NCBI GenBank assembly: GCA_949316495.1
Contig: OX439000.1
Location: 6,326,501-6,390,500 of the forward strand
Source: Amphiduros pacificus
Taxonomy: Eukaryota; Annelida; Polychaeta; Phyllodocida; Hesionidae
DNA: 64,000 bases
Direction: 5' to 3'
Positions 21,501-36,500 of the stretch are shown here, piece by piece (positions within the stretch are counted from its first letter, which is position 1; each line of letters opens with the position of its first letter). The notes below the pieces were generated by a model. That model did no database searches. It was not told where the DNA came from and saw only the letters and a list, made by a program, of their open reading frames with translations. A program made the position numbers and the translations under genes.

Positions 21501-24500
21501 GTATATAAAAGATATGAAGTGCATTTAATTCACTTCTAATGGTTATGATGTGGAATGTTCATAAATTTTGAATTCAAGGTCAATGTGTCAAGGTCAAAGG
21601 TCACATGACTAAGAAAGTATGACGAGGCACGGCTATGACCTAAAACATTTCTGTATACCAAGTTTTAATTTCTTCTTATAAGTAGTTGCTGAGATATACT
21701 CCTTACAAAATTTGTGACATCAAGGTCACTGCATAAAGGTCAATGGTGACATCAATAAGATTTGAAGGAATCTGAATCTTCAACTCTCTATCTACCTCTG
21801 TATTAAATATGATACAAATATTACTGGTAGTTTTGAAGGAGAAGATTTTTAAACATAATGTTAGTATATAACAGATATGAAGTGTTTTTTATTCACTTCT
21901 GATGGTTGTGATGTGGCATGTTCACAAATTTTGAATTCAAGGTCAATGTGTCAAGGTCAAAGGTCACATGACTAAAATTGTATGACAAGGTACAGCTTTA
22001 ACATAAGACATTCCTGTATACCAAGATTTAATTTCTTCTTGTAAGTGGTTGCTGAGATATGCTCCTTACAAAATTTGCGACATCAAGGTCACTGCACTAA
22101 GCTCAATGGTGACATCACTTATAATTGAAGGAATCTAAATCTTCAACTCTCTATCTAGCTCTGTATAAAATAGTGTTGGTATATAAAAGATATGAAGTGC
22201 ATTTAATTCACTTCTAATGGTTATGATGTGGAATGTTCATAAATTTTGAATTCAAGGTCAATGTGTCAAGGTCAAAGGTCACATGACTAAGAAAGTATGA
22301 CGAGGCACGGCTATGACCTAAAACATTTCTGTATACCAAGTTTTAATTTCTTCTTATAAGTAGTTGCTGAGATATACTCCTTACAAAATTTGTGACATCA
22401 AGGTCACTGCATAAAGGTCAATGGTGACATCAATAAGATTTGAAGGAATCTGAATCTTCAACTCTCTATCTACCTCTGTATTAAATATGATACAAATATT
22501 ACTGGTAGTTTTGAAGGAGAAGATTTTTAAACATAATGTTAGTATATAACAGATATGAAGTGTTTTTTATTCACTTCTGATGGTTGTGATGTGGCATGTT
22601 CACAAATTTTGAATTCAAGGTCAATGTGTCAAGGTCAAAGGTCACATGACTAAAATTGTATGACAAGGTACAACTTTAACATATGACATTTCTGCATACC
22701 AAGTTTTAATATCCTGTAATAAGTGGTTGCTGAGATATGCTTAGTACAAAATTTGTGACCTCAAGGTCACTGCACTAAGGTCAATGGTGACATCACTAAG
22801 ATTTGAAGGAATCTGAATCTTCAACTATATATCTACCTCTATATAAAATATGAAAGATGTACTACTGGTAGTTTTGGAGAAGAAGATTTTTAAAGAAATG
22901 TTGACAGACGGACGGACAGACGGACAGATGGACAGACAGACCAACAGACATTTTCCCCCTCCTAAAGCTCTGCGAGCTAAAGTCTCAGCAGAGCTAATAA
23001 AACTGTGATTAATATATTGGATTGTTTCCATACCTGCTCCCCAGATGGAATATGAACAGTTTTTGGACCTGCTTTTCCGATAAATTTATTGAGCAGACGA
23101 ATGTTGGCAAATGTTCCTCTCGCCATCACTGCATCATTACCACGACGAGACCCATAAGAGTTGAACTCACGTGGGGTCAATCTGCCAAAACACAAATAAA
23201 CAGCATGACACACTCATTAATATCCCTATTATCATCACAAGTGATTTAGGTAAATGTAATGTGACCAATGTGTGAAATGAAGTAAACTTCCCATTTAATC
23301 TGGTTTCCATATTTTGTTTTTATTATGCAGATTTATTAAGGTTAGATGGAACAACGTCTTCCAAGTTTTAAATTCCCTAGCAAAAAAAATCATGTCCCTC
23401 ACATTTGAAGCCATAAAATTAAAACACTGAAAAATAATTGCTTAATAACTAAAAAAAATATTACTATTTTTTTGGTTTTGGCTCGTAAAAATGGAAAAAA
23501 GGTTTTGGTAATATTCTAAGAAAGGATTTATAGGTAGTTAACTTGTATAACTTATTTATAGAGATTTATGGAGATTGAGATTATCAATCTCTACAACTCA
23601 GGCATGCATCTTTATCCAAAATGATGCTTTTTGTTTAATTAGACAGAATTAAATGGTTCTTATCATCTAAATAAAGTGTGTTTCTGTGACAAAACAATCA
23701 TTTCTAAAATTGTGACACCATTTCTCCAAAAAACACCATTTTTTTCTATATTTATCCTGACTCTGAAGATAAATAAATAAAGTTCCCCCCAAACATCAAT
23801 AACATTTGTATGTAACTGACCCTCTTGATGCGAGGTATCTGGCTGCAGGACTGTTGCGCGCGATACTTCCGGCAGGAGAGATATGGTCTGTGGTGACAGA
23901 GTCTCCAACATTGAGCAGTACATAGGCATCCTTCACTGGGGACACTGGCGGCAACTCTCTTTCCTGAAATGTATACTCACATTTATATCTGCCCCTTCAT
24001 AACATTTTACTGCAGATAAAATAAAAGGAATACATATTGTAAGATGTTACCATGGTTTGGAAGAACGGGGGAGATTGGATGTATGTTGACTTGGCATCCC
24101 ATGGATACAGCATATCTTCTGGGGCATCCAGCTTGTTCCAATTCTCATTACCATCCTGAAAATAATTCACCAATAGAGTCATCAAAAATAAGTAAGACAA
24201 TAAATCAGAAACATAGGATTCTATTGTCACAATTTGAGTTGACTATGCTGCTACCTGGTGTGTGCCATCTGTCACACATTCTTGGCTCAATCAACAGTCA
24301 AGAATGTTGATTAACATGCCATTTAATTTCAATCAGTTTATTACATGTATTAGTCTTTCTATTCTTTTAAAAATGTCCAACCTGATTTTTTTTCTGTACG
24401 TGCATATGATTACTTGTGAATAGATTTAGTGCTTCATACCTGAACTTTGGCATAGACTTCTTTGAACATAGATGGAATGACAAACTCTCTCTCTACGGCT

Positions 24501-27500
24501 TGAATCTCCTCTCTGCTTGGCCAGATGTCTCGCAGGAATACAGGCGCACCCTCGCTGTTGTGACCTAATAAATTCAGCATATCACATATATCAATAATAG
24601 TCACACTGATGGGGGAGTATAATTCCCAACTCCTTTCAGACTGATAACAGAGGAGATACTTATTTATTTTTCAGCCCTTCAGTGTGCCCACCCTGATCAT
24701 TATTAACTGTGAATTCAGCCATTGCACCATTATGGCAAATACAATGCCCCATTCTAACAGGTCTCCAACTCCTGTGGGACATAATATCATGTAGACAAAA
24801 TGTTTAGACAGAAAAAACAGACAGACAGGGGAACATGTGCATGTCGTCTGTCATATTCAAAACCCATAAAGGAAAATTTGTTGAATTTTGATCAGTTAAT
24901 AATGATCAGGGTGGGCACACTGAAGGGCTGAAAAATAAATAAGTGGGAATTTCAAAATGGCGAGCTTTAGTTTCAGCAGAAAATTTCAGGTGGAATATTT
25001 TTGTTGTTTAAAAATGTAAATCACTGAGTGTAGAACAGAGAGATATATTTTTAAATAGGGTCTTTGGAATAAATGCAATTTATGGTCATATTTACGCACA
25101 TCTTGCCATTGTTCAACTGCTCTTAAACCCTTGATGTGCAATTACTCACCAATAGGATCATTCTCAAAGTCGATGCAGACGGTTCCCGCCAGAGCATAGG
25201 CAACAACAAGAGGAGGCGAGGCCAGGTAGTTGGCCCTGGTCAGTGGGTGGATACGTCCCTCAAAGTTACGGTTTCCAGACAACACACCACATGCCACCAG
25301 GTCACTCTGAATGTGGAGCAAATCAACATAAGCCTCATAAATAAAAGTACAACTATAGATACCCCGTGACACATTTTAATCTATGTGCTGTAATAAACAG
25401 ATTAATAAGAATCTGTGGTATTAACAAAAATGGTAATTTGTCAGTCTATTTAGAACCATTTATGTGAAAGAAATTGGTTGCAAGAAAATATTATCCTGTC
25501 TGTAAAGTGTCTAACTATTTAAGTGTTTGACGAGTGAAGTTTTGACTGTATCTACCTTGTATTGCAATAGCCATACTGAAAGGTTAGTATCTCACTTAAT
25601 AACCTCATTTCTGTATATTGTGCTGCTGCCTATTAAATGTGCTTGTACTCTGCTGTCTGAGGTAATTTATAGTGACACAGTTGTCTCATATCCAAAAAAT
25701 AAAAAATAATTAGAAAAAAAGAGCCCTACATGTCAATGCCCTGAAATACAGATAATGACAATATTGTGCACCATGTGATGAAATTGTTAATTGCAAGATT
25801 TTTTTTGCTAAAGTGTGTCTGCTAATTGCATGTTCGTCACTGATGCCGATGCTATTCTTCAAGGTACAATTTAGGGTAGATGATGCATCTTGACAATATT
25901 GGTATCAGTTATAAACTTTATGCTTCTGTTAGCCATGTATAAGCCTTGTCCGTCAGTCCCTGAATAATGTACAGGTCAATTCATATTTAAAGTGTCAACT
26001 TAGGCATGAGAGTTTTAATTAAAGGTACTAATATGTACCTTATCTAAAATTATAGCTTTTTCAAGGAAGCTGCCATTGTCTTACCTTTTCAATAGCCTCT
26101 GAAACTGGCTCTTCCAGTGGTCCACTATTTCCAATACATGTCATGCAGCCATAGCCCACAATATCAAACCTAGAAATATTCCAAACAAATACATTACACT
26201 GACATATTATAGAGCATTATTTGTGCAGGAATAAAATTCAAACTACTTGTGTGTGTGTGTGTGTGTGTCATATGATGTTACTATTTACCCTAGTTTTTGT
26301 AGATACTGTGTGACGCCACTCTCCTGCAGGTAGTAGGTGACTACACCACTCCCGGGTGACAGGCTGGTCTTAATGTAGGGCTTAACACTCAATCCTGCCT
26401 CTACTGCCTTTTTGGCTAACATACCTGCAAGAATAAACAGCGTCTCTCCATACTTTATATTTTACAAGACTAAAACTAGTTCAACTTACCAAAACCTTTA
26501 ACCTTCAACTGACCCAAATTTAATCTTTTATTTTGAAAGTATAAAATTGATAGATTAAATAAAAATACTGTTAATATCATAAAGTTTAAACATTAAATGT
26601 GCAACAGTAATATGCAATTAACAAAACTTCTCCAATCAATATGACAATTCTTAAAGAATCTAATCATGTAAATATATAAATTGTATAATTAAACACTGAA
26701 TTTCAAGATGAGTTCATAATAATTTGCATAGCCTTTACAGATGTTTTATGACAGCTGTACACGTGTGATATGATTAGGCTTACCTGCGCCAAGCATAACA
26801 GAGGGGTTGCTGGTGTTTGTGCAACTTGTGATGGCTGCAATCACCACAGAACCATGATTCAGAGTGTATTCCTGGTCTTCAAACACAAAGGGGACTGTAG
26901 TGGAGAGCTTGTCTGCAGGCAAGCCATACCCCTTGAAGCCCACCTTGTTGGTCAGACAGCTGTTAAAGTCGGCCTTCATGTCTGTGACAGACACCCGGTC
27001 ATGTGGACGCTTTGGACCAGAGCAACACGGAACAACAGTGCTCAGGTCTAACTCTACAATCTGCAACACCAAACAAAACATTTTCCATTATTTAATTTCT
27101 TTATTCAAGAGTGTAACACTGACTTATACTGCTTGTATTCTTGGCATGTTAGGCAAATGCTACATTACATGTGCAACTGAGTCATTGCTGTCTAAGCGAT
27201 GTATAATGAGATATATGATTAATGGCTCACCTCCGAGAAGACTGGGTCCTGGCTGGCATCGCTGTAATTTCTGAACATTTTGTTGGCAGTCAGGTACTGT
27301 TCTATGAGACGCAGCTTTTGCTCTGGGCGTCCGGTCTGTCTCAGGTAAGTGATGCTGGCATCGTCTACGGGGAAGTATCCCACAGTGGCCCCATACTCGG
27401 GACACATGTTGGAAATGGTGGCCCTGTCCGCAATGGACAGCTGAGCTACTCCTGCTCCAAAGAACTCCACAAACTTGCCCACAACTCCGACTTGACGCAG

Positions 27501-30500
27501 ATGCTAAAAAGAATAGCCTAGTCTTAAAAACATATCACCATGACGATGTCACAATATAATATTAAATATAGGCTGCTGGCCTCCGAGCTGTGCTGATCAT
27601 TGCTTTCTTTTGTAATGTTTGTGAACATTTCCTGGAAATGCCTGCAAATAGCTTCATATATGATTATCAATAGTACTAGGGTTTTGTAGCTCAAGAACAG
27701 TTGATGTGGTAAAAATAATGTACATTATAATCCACATGAGGCTATATTCAGATTAGTATTTCAGAAAATCATTAAAGGCAACTGACAGGCCCCAAACTTT
27801 TTCATGGGTGTTAAAAACGGTGATGAAAGTGCGCATTCAGAAAAAAACCCTGAAAACCTTAAAAAATAACCTGAAGATACCCCTACCCCCTTTCAGAAAT
27901 GTCAGACTATTTTGAATTCTACATTTGAAGAAAAAAACCTGAATTCAGGTTATTTCCTGAAGACTTTCATCACTGTAAAAATAGCCAGTGACTTAGCCAG
28001 TATTCAATATGATTAGCTGTTGTTGGTTAGTTAGCAGCACCATGCAGTAGTTGCTTGGCAACCTTCACTGCAGCATTTGCTTGCCAACCTTCACCTATGA
28101 TCTAATGTAGGCATTCATGGGATGTAGGTGTGGTAAATATTTTGAACCTTTAATTGTATTAGCCAACAAGATAAAGTAAAATGAAATTTTAGAGAAATGT
28201 CAAAATTTTGGTATATTTTAAAGCTAGTGCCATTGAAAATTGGGTCAAGGTCATGTATGAGGTCAGTCTAATATAATAATAATAATAATAATAACGATTT
28301 ATATAGCGCTATATCAGACCAAGTCTGCTCGAAGCGCTTCATTAAGATAGTGTTTTCTAAATAGAAATGTTTTAAGTTTCTTCTTGAAAGTTTCAACAGT
28401 TATAGGTCTACATAGGATGTAGGTGTGTCAAAAATGTTGAGCCTACACCTTTATTAACTGAAAAAATATAGCAAAATGTTTTGTTGACAGATGCACACAC
28501 GGACAGAACCCGTAGAAAAAATCCTGACGCTATTGGAAGATAAAATTGGTCCCCTGAAAATTCAACATCTGACCTACTAACAGCTAAAAACTCTGACCAG
28601 TAGACAGATTGAAGCCATGTAGCAGACTTGATTGTTTTTGACAAAATTGCATGTACTTTACCTTGGTGATGGTGAGAACGACGTCTGTGGATGTGACGAG
28701 TGGGTTCAGACTGCCAGTGATCTTGTATCCTAGCACCTTGGGTAGCACCATACTGATGGCCTGTCCTAACATCACAGCTTCTGCCTCAATACCTCCAACA
28801 CCTGCAGGACACATAATGCCATCATATCTGTCTCTACCAATTCCATAACAGTTCATTATTTTACCAATATCAATTAGTGGTAGAATTCTGGTTACAATTA
28901 GATGCTAAATGACATAGAGTTGTGTCAACTTACCCCAGCCTGCCACCCCCAGGCCATTGATCATTGTGGTGTGCGAGTCTGTGCCCACCAGACTGTCTGG
29001 GTACAGCATCCCCTCAGAATCAAATACCACACGAGCAAGGTACTCGAGGTTCACCTGGTGGACAATGCCAGAACCAGGAGGCACTATCAGCATGTTCTCC
29101 AGGGCTTTAGCACCCCACTGAAATATACATTGAGATCATGGTATTCCTCTACAGTAATCGGATTCTGGAATCAAAAGTGATATCATGGTAAAAAAAGTGC
29201 TGAATATCTTAATATTATCAATAACTTATCAGTACTTTTATCTAATATACTTACTTTCAAAAATAAAAATCTCTCTTTATTCCTCTCAAATTCCAGTTCT
29301 TGGTTTCTTTGAAGAGCAGTAGCACTATAAAAATACATGGATATTTTGAAGTTGTTATGATATCACAGTTACATACTTAATTAAACAAAATACAGTTACT
29401 TTTACGGTATGGCAAAGAAATCACCTCCAGATCTGACAAGTCAAACTAGCACTATTCTCAGAGAATGAGTAATAAAGAGGGAAAGTAAATCATTCCTAAA
29501 GCTGGTGTTTAACACATCAGCATGACAAATTGCTTTTAGATTTGTTTAAAGTTGTATTATTTGTTTAATTTGTATTACTTATTTAAGTTGTATTTAATTT
29601 TTTGCACTTGTATTGCTTGGAGTAATTATGCTTTTATAAAGGGCAGAATCTCAATTAATACCACTGGTACTGGGTAACCTTTCTTGATACCTTTCTTGAT
29701 TATAGATTAGTTATAGACTAGTTTGTCTATTCAAAATTTGGAGATCATTTCTCTTTATTAATTAGCATATCTCAAGTAATACAACTGACTGAAAGAAACT
29801 TGCTATGTATTGCATTAGTAACATTAAATTCTCACGTAATAAGGTTGTGTTCAAACAAGATTGTTAGTATGCAATATTAGAGGGCAAAGCTACATTTGAA
29901 AATAGAAACCCTGTGACAAATTTGTCACAAAAGGTACTGCAGTAAGCTGTGGTGTCAACTATAATAGTAGACATGGCTACATTAATATTATATACTTAGC
30001 ACTGCAATTGCTGTATTAAAAGATTGGTATCTGACCTAATGACCTAGCTTGTTAAGCGAACGTGTGTTAAGCACACATGTGTAAAGCATACACGTGTTAA
30101 GCGCAGTAGCACCCTGCTGCCTGTAGTTACCTTCCAGTACCTCAACTAATACTACTTCTCAAGATATATCATATCAGCAGTAATGATAGCTAGCCACTGA
30201 ATACAGCTCCTGGCTCATATTGTACCCGACAGACAGACAGAAGAAAGTAACTCCTAAAATAAACATCTTTCTGAGATCATCTATGCTTTATAAGACTTAC
30301 AAAATTTCTTGTGCCAAACATTTACATGACACTATACAGTAATTGCATTGAATTCTTTTATAAAAATCTCTCAAAATTCTAGATTTGCCTCATTTCCTCA
30401 GAAATTAGCCCAACAAAAATTCAATCAAACGGAAGCATCCAAACAGCTCTCATGTGAACCTTTTATTTCTACAATAATCCTTAAAAGTAGAACATATTTT

Positions 30501-33500
30501 GAACTACAATGGTACAATCAGATCAACAAATAATATTTGTTTGTGGAAAAAAACAAACATCTTGAATAAGTCAAATATCCTGGAAGATAACCTGCACCTT
30601 TGCTGGGAAGGTTAGTGCATGGTGTTTGTGGGGGAACAGATGTGCACACATAATAACAAAGAAGCAGCGACAACATGCAACATATATGGAGAGCAGTGCA
30701 GACCAAGTTACCAACCCTTGAGTTTCTAGATGGTGAAATGGACAAGTGATGTCTGACACAGGTCGCCCTGGTATTGTGCATTTATCACAAGCAGATTGCC
30801 CTGCTGTTGACCCTTTAGCTGACTTTTTACATGTCTTACGACCTCCACCTGGGTTCGGGGCAAGTAGAAACACACTGGAAATACAATAGCATCCCTCCAA
30901 ATTATCAATTATCTCTCATCATCATTATCATACAGTTTAATTTAATATCATATTTTTTTAATACACTTGAGACACTGTTTCAATGCAATACTGCTGAATT
31001 CATTTCTTTTGTTTAAAGGTTGCTCGACCATGATTGTTTTAAATTATTCTTTTAACTTTTGTATTTTTAAATAGGCACTTAAAGGAAAAGGCAAGCATCA
31101 CTTCACTTGGAATTATTTTGCCATAAATGATACTAAGAACGCCACACATACATTTGGCAATTGTGAGAATTTGCTTAATAAAACTGAATACTGATCAATT
31201 TGGCAAAAAAATCTGTTTGTTGAACAAATATTTCCAAAAAAATCTCAAAGGGACAATTTTATGCCTAAGTCTAACATTTTTTTCCATTTTAATATATTTA
31301 AATTAATAATGGTACCCAGCCCATTGTCTAATCTGAATATTTTCCTACTGAAATGATTCTTTTAGGAATCCAACACAAGTAAAACATTGTAGAAAACACA
31401 TCGTGAGGAATGAAATATTTAGACTTTAACATGCAATTTGTAAATCAAACGATATGAGGGAAATGTCTTGGTGTTTTTCCAAGCTTCCATAGATTGTGCA
31501 GTTTTGTTTTTTTATAAACTTGTAAATACGACGTTTTTAAAACATGTAATTTCTTCTCCTGAATATTATTTCTCATTTGTGTTTACATAAATGTGTTCTC
31601 AATACATTATCCAAAATCGCTGCGCACAATATTCATGTGATCGTCACAAAAATCAATAATGATTTGAACTTGAAAGGAATGTTGATGTGTTGGGCTGCAG
31701 GTGCCAGAATAAGCTTCTGTTGTAATCTGATGATGACTGCGACCTCATTAAACCATGCAGTGCAATATCAGCTCTACATTTGATGTTCTTTGAATTCAAA
31801 TGTTTATAGATGTCATGGGTTTTTTTTCCATCAAGATAGTATTTTATTGGTGTTCATAATCAGCTTGCCTATTTGATATAAAATTAGTTCTCTACTGCTG
31901 TTAAACCCAAGGAAATGTATAAGGATTTTAAAAAATCAGTCATCGTATATGATAAGCGATCATAAGTAGATTAACTAGATACCTTGTGACCAATGTCACA
32001 AAAGGTAATCTGTGGTGTCAACAATAACAGTACACATGACTTTATACCATATTCCTTTATACTGTATTCATTGCACTGGTTAATATCTGAACTAATTACT
32101 TAGTTCTTTTGCTCTGTGCTGCAGTCTGTTAAGTGCACTTACACTCCGCTATCTTATCTAATTCAGATAGCAGACAATGCTAAATATCAAGGCCCCTTTC
32201 CCACCCTTAAATATAGACAACAAACAGTCTACCGTGTGCTTTGTAGAACACCACACATATTGCCATTTTATCCTGGATTGTGGATGGCTTCTACATCAAG
32301 TTTCCATGGAGGGGGGACATACTATGTAAGCTTCTGCTTAATGTTCTCACAGCCTTCTGGATAGGGTATGGTAGCTAATAGTACATTTGCATACAAGCAG
32401 TTGTGCTGAGCAAAGATAGCAACATTAAAGAGACTATAAAGTGCTACATGAGTGATAAGTTGGGATCTGGTCACTGTCCAACCTAATCACAGTAACCTAG
32501 CAACCCAAGAGATCAAAGGATCCTTCCAATATGTTCCCTGATCCGATGTTACATAAGTTTATGTAATCAGTAACAAAGAATCAAAGGAATGTTCCTCTGG
32601 AAACCAAATCTTTCTGGTGTCCATTTCTAGCAAACCTTTACTAATTGTGTGTTTGCTCTACATATTGATCACTATTCAGCTGAGTTTGTTGAGTAAATTT
32701 CTTATGCATGATTTAGATTTTACTATGTAACCTTCAAATGGCACAGAAAACTACCTTCAAATGTCGCAGGTATTTCTATAAGAGTGATATGACGGATAAT
32801 ATTTCATCACAAAGTTTAAGGCATAAACATATATTAATTATGTAAGGAAAAAGTGCTTGAAAATCTGATTTGTTAAGCTTAAAAAAATTATACAAAAAAT
32901 TGTAAACAAAATATCTATATTTATACAAGTCTCTACGGTATCACATATAAATGAAGTTTTAATTCATCATTAATTACTGTGAAACAAGATCCTATTACTC
33001 AGGCAAGCTTGTTTCATATTTCTGACTGTTTCCATGCAAAATCTGTATTTGGCATAAAGCAGAGTTCCATAATTATGACACTCGTTTGAGTTTGTCCATT
33101 GGATTATGGATCATTATGCCCTTGACCCTGATAATGTACATTCATTTAATGATGGCAGAATATTGGACCAAAAGACCAAAAAAAACTGACCATGTCCATT
33201 ATATTTTTGACAGATATTTTATTAATTTTCATTAGTTTCCTTGAGATGAATATTAACTGATATTGTTTAATTGACCTACATTCATGTTTAGATTAAGCTG
33301 TTTTCAATTCACCCCAAAACAGAACCAGTAAATATAGATATCTTGTGACAGAACTTATTTGCGAGTGGACAATCAAATAGACAAAAAGGAATAGCGACAG
33401 ATATCTTCCAGGTTATTTGATACAGCTGTGCATTTTTTTTTTTTTTTTTGAAGAAAAATATCAAGAGAAATTTTCTTTCAAGAACTTGTCATTATGCTGT

Positions 33501-36500
33501 ATGAAACAGTCATGTTGTTATTCATGTACTTGCATAAAGAGCACATTGAGTGATTTCATTGGAGATTTTGTATAAAAAAATAATGTGTCTCATCAGTTTT
33601 TTTAAAGGGGTTGTTTTGGATGCTTCTCTGTTGTTGTTTTTTTTTTTTTTTTTTTTTGTTTGTACAAAATTCTTTTCGTTTTTTCCCTCTTGATTTAGAT
33701 TAGGCTAAATGACATTGGTTTGGTACCAATTGCATGTTGTCTGGGATCACTGCTTTCTTTTCATGTGGAGCTTGAAACTTTACTTACTAAATATAATAGG
33801 CAAAAGCAGAGAGGAGAAAGACATTTTTCCCTTTTCTCTCCTGAAGAACATTACAAAGAATTAACTAATGATCACATCACTAGTGAAGGTTTTGTAAACT
33901 TAGAATATTTGGATCTTGTAGGGAATAAGTTTCTTCTTAACTTCAGTTCATAAGTGCACCCTTATGCTACACCACACAGCTATGATACAAAAAACACTTA
34001 GTGCGCTCAGAGAGACAATAGTGAAACACAAACTGCATTCTCAAAGATCAATACATATTGTAAATCTTACCTCCTTACTACATCCACCTGCACAGAATGG
34101 TCAATGACCAGATCTGCTGGGCAGATGGGATTGATCTTCTGTGGATCCCCACCAAGACGTTTGACAGCATCCCTCATTGCAGCAAAATCAACAACTGCAG
34201 GCACGCCTCTGTAAAATACAACCATACTCAATCTTGTAGTCTCATTTACCTCATTGTTGTTGGAGTTTATGAATTGTGGCTAAAGTTTCATGTTGAACTG
34301 GCCAATGAACATGAATGATGAATTTGTGAACCCCACATACGTGAAATCCTGCAAAATGACCCGTGCAGGTTTGAATGGGATTTCCACACTGTTGGCCTGA
34401 TTTTTCTCCCAGTCCAGGATGCTGTCCACGTCTTTACGTAGCACTTGGAACTCATCACAGTTTCGTATGGCTGCTTCCAACAATACACGGATTGAATAGG
34501 GCAGCCGGTCTGCAATCAAATGTAAAAACAAACTGTAATGTTTATCTGGCAATTCACAAAGAGGTCAATATCAAACTCTGGAATACAATTGTAAAATTTG
34601 GCAATAATCCAGTTATTTACTGGCAAGTCACATGTAAAACATCAACATGAGATATTGACCTTGATCTTTTGGAAGGCCATAAAGGTCAAAAGATGATCAA
34701 TAAATATTTTTTTCACAATTTTTTCAAGAATATCTCTAAAGTGTAGTGTCAATCGAGTTACTTTAGGTGAACATTTTTTGGTAAATTGGTAAATCTGCAA
34801 AGTATTGTAACATTTATCTACATCTAATAGCAAAGGTTAGAAAGGTCACTGAAAGGTCAAAACTGAACATCTTCTGAGAATTCTATCATGAAGCATGAAT
34901 TTTGAAAGTTTGGTGCCAATCCCTGTATATTTTTGACAAGATAACAGCGTTAGAACTGAGAGATGGCCTCACAGATGGATGCTTTTTATGTACCCGAAAA
35001 TCACTGCCTCATCTGTTCGATCTTAAATAATTTTGCCCTACATATATATATTTGATATTTCATAAATACTTACCATATCTGTCATCATTGAGAGAAGTCA
35101 GGTCATAATATTTATAGCTGTCTTCCCCAACCTGGAGGAATTTAACCTGATCGCTGAAGGGGTTGCTGCCTGTAAAATAAAAATAAACATAGGCATCAGA
35201 GATGCATCAACCCTCAGCCCTGGTAACTTATTGCACAACATTCGCTCCACACATATTTGTGAACAAAACGTCACCGCACCACATAATTGTTCCTGTGACC
35301 TTGAAAAGTAGGTGAAGGTCTTCACTGAGGTCTTCACCAGATGCTTATGTGTGTCAAGTCTCATGAAGCTGCCATCATTCGTTCTCGAGTTATAGCAACA
35401 ATAGGGATTTCACATAATTGTCACTGTGACCTTGAAAAGTAGGTGAAGGTCTTGTTCCATAGAAAAATGTCTGAGGTCTTCAACAGATGCTCATGTGTGT
35501 CAAATCTCATAAAGCTGCCATCATTTGTTCTAGAGTTATTGTGATTCTAGGGATTTCACATAATTGTCCCTGTGACCTTGAAAAATATGTCAAGGTCGCC
35601 GTCCATCGGTCTCGTCCGAGGTTTTCACCAGATGCTTATGTGTGTCAAGTTTCATGAAGCTGCCAGCATTTGTTCTCAAGTTATCGTGATGACAAGGACG
35701 ATTTCACATAATTGTCCATGTGACCTTGAAAAATAGGTCAAGGTCGCTGTTCATCGAACTTGTTCGAGGTTTTCACCAGATGCTTATGTGTGTAAAGTTT
35801 CATGAAGCTGCCATCATTTTTTCTAGAGTTATCGCGATGACAAGGATTTCACATAATTGTCCCTGTGACCGTGAAAAGTAGGTGAAGGTCATGTTTCATA
35901 GAAAAAATTCTGAGGTCTTCACCAGATGCTTATGTGTGTCAAATCTCATAAAGCTGCCATCATTTGTTCTTAAGTTATTGCAATTCTTGGGATTTCACAT
36001 AATTGTCCCTGTGACCTTGAAAAATAGGTCAAGGTCGCTGTCCATCGAACTCGTCCGAGGTTTTTACCAGATGCTTATGTATGTCAAGTTTCATGAAGCT
36101 GCCATCATTTGTTCTCACGTTATCGCGATGACAAGGATGTTCGCTACAGACATACATACAGACAAACATACAGACATACATACATACATACATACCCACG
36201 CCAGGAGTACTGCAATACCCTCAGCCTGATTACATCAGGGGCTGAGGGTAAAAAAGTATGTAAACCATCATACATCTTCATGCCCTGGGCATATATTCAG
36301 CATATATTGGGCATATAAATCTTCTTCTGACTTTGTATATATTTGCAAAAATATACATGTACATGTTATACTGGGCATTCTCTCAATAAGTTAGTTAATT
36401 TTTGATTTAGTGACACAAGTATATTGCTTGAAATATATTCATAGCATAAGTCAATATTGGTAACTGACAGGACTTTAACGCCCAGCACAACCCAGGCTTA

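Noticed and set aside
26864-27274. 136-aa plus-strand open frame
   Set aside because: Antisense to ACO1 exon 9; the plus peptide has no family resemblance.
27781-27975. Imperfect inverted words (GGTGATGAAAGT / ACTTTCATCACTG) in an ACO1 intron
   Set aside because: The pairing is short and interrupted, and no target duplication could be defined.
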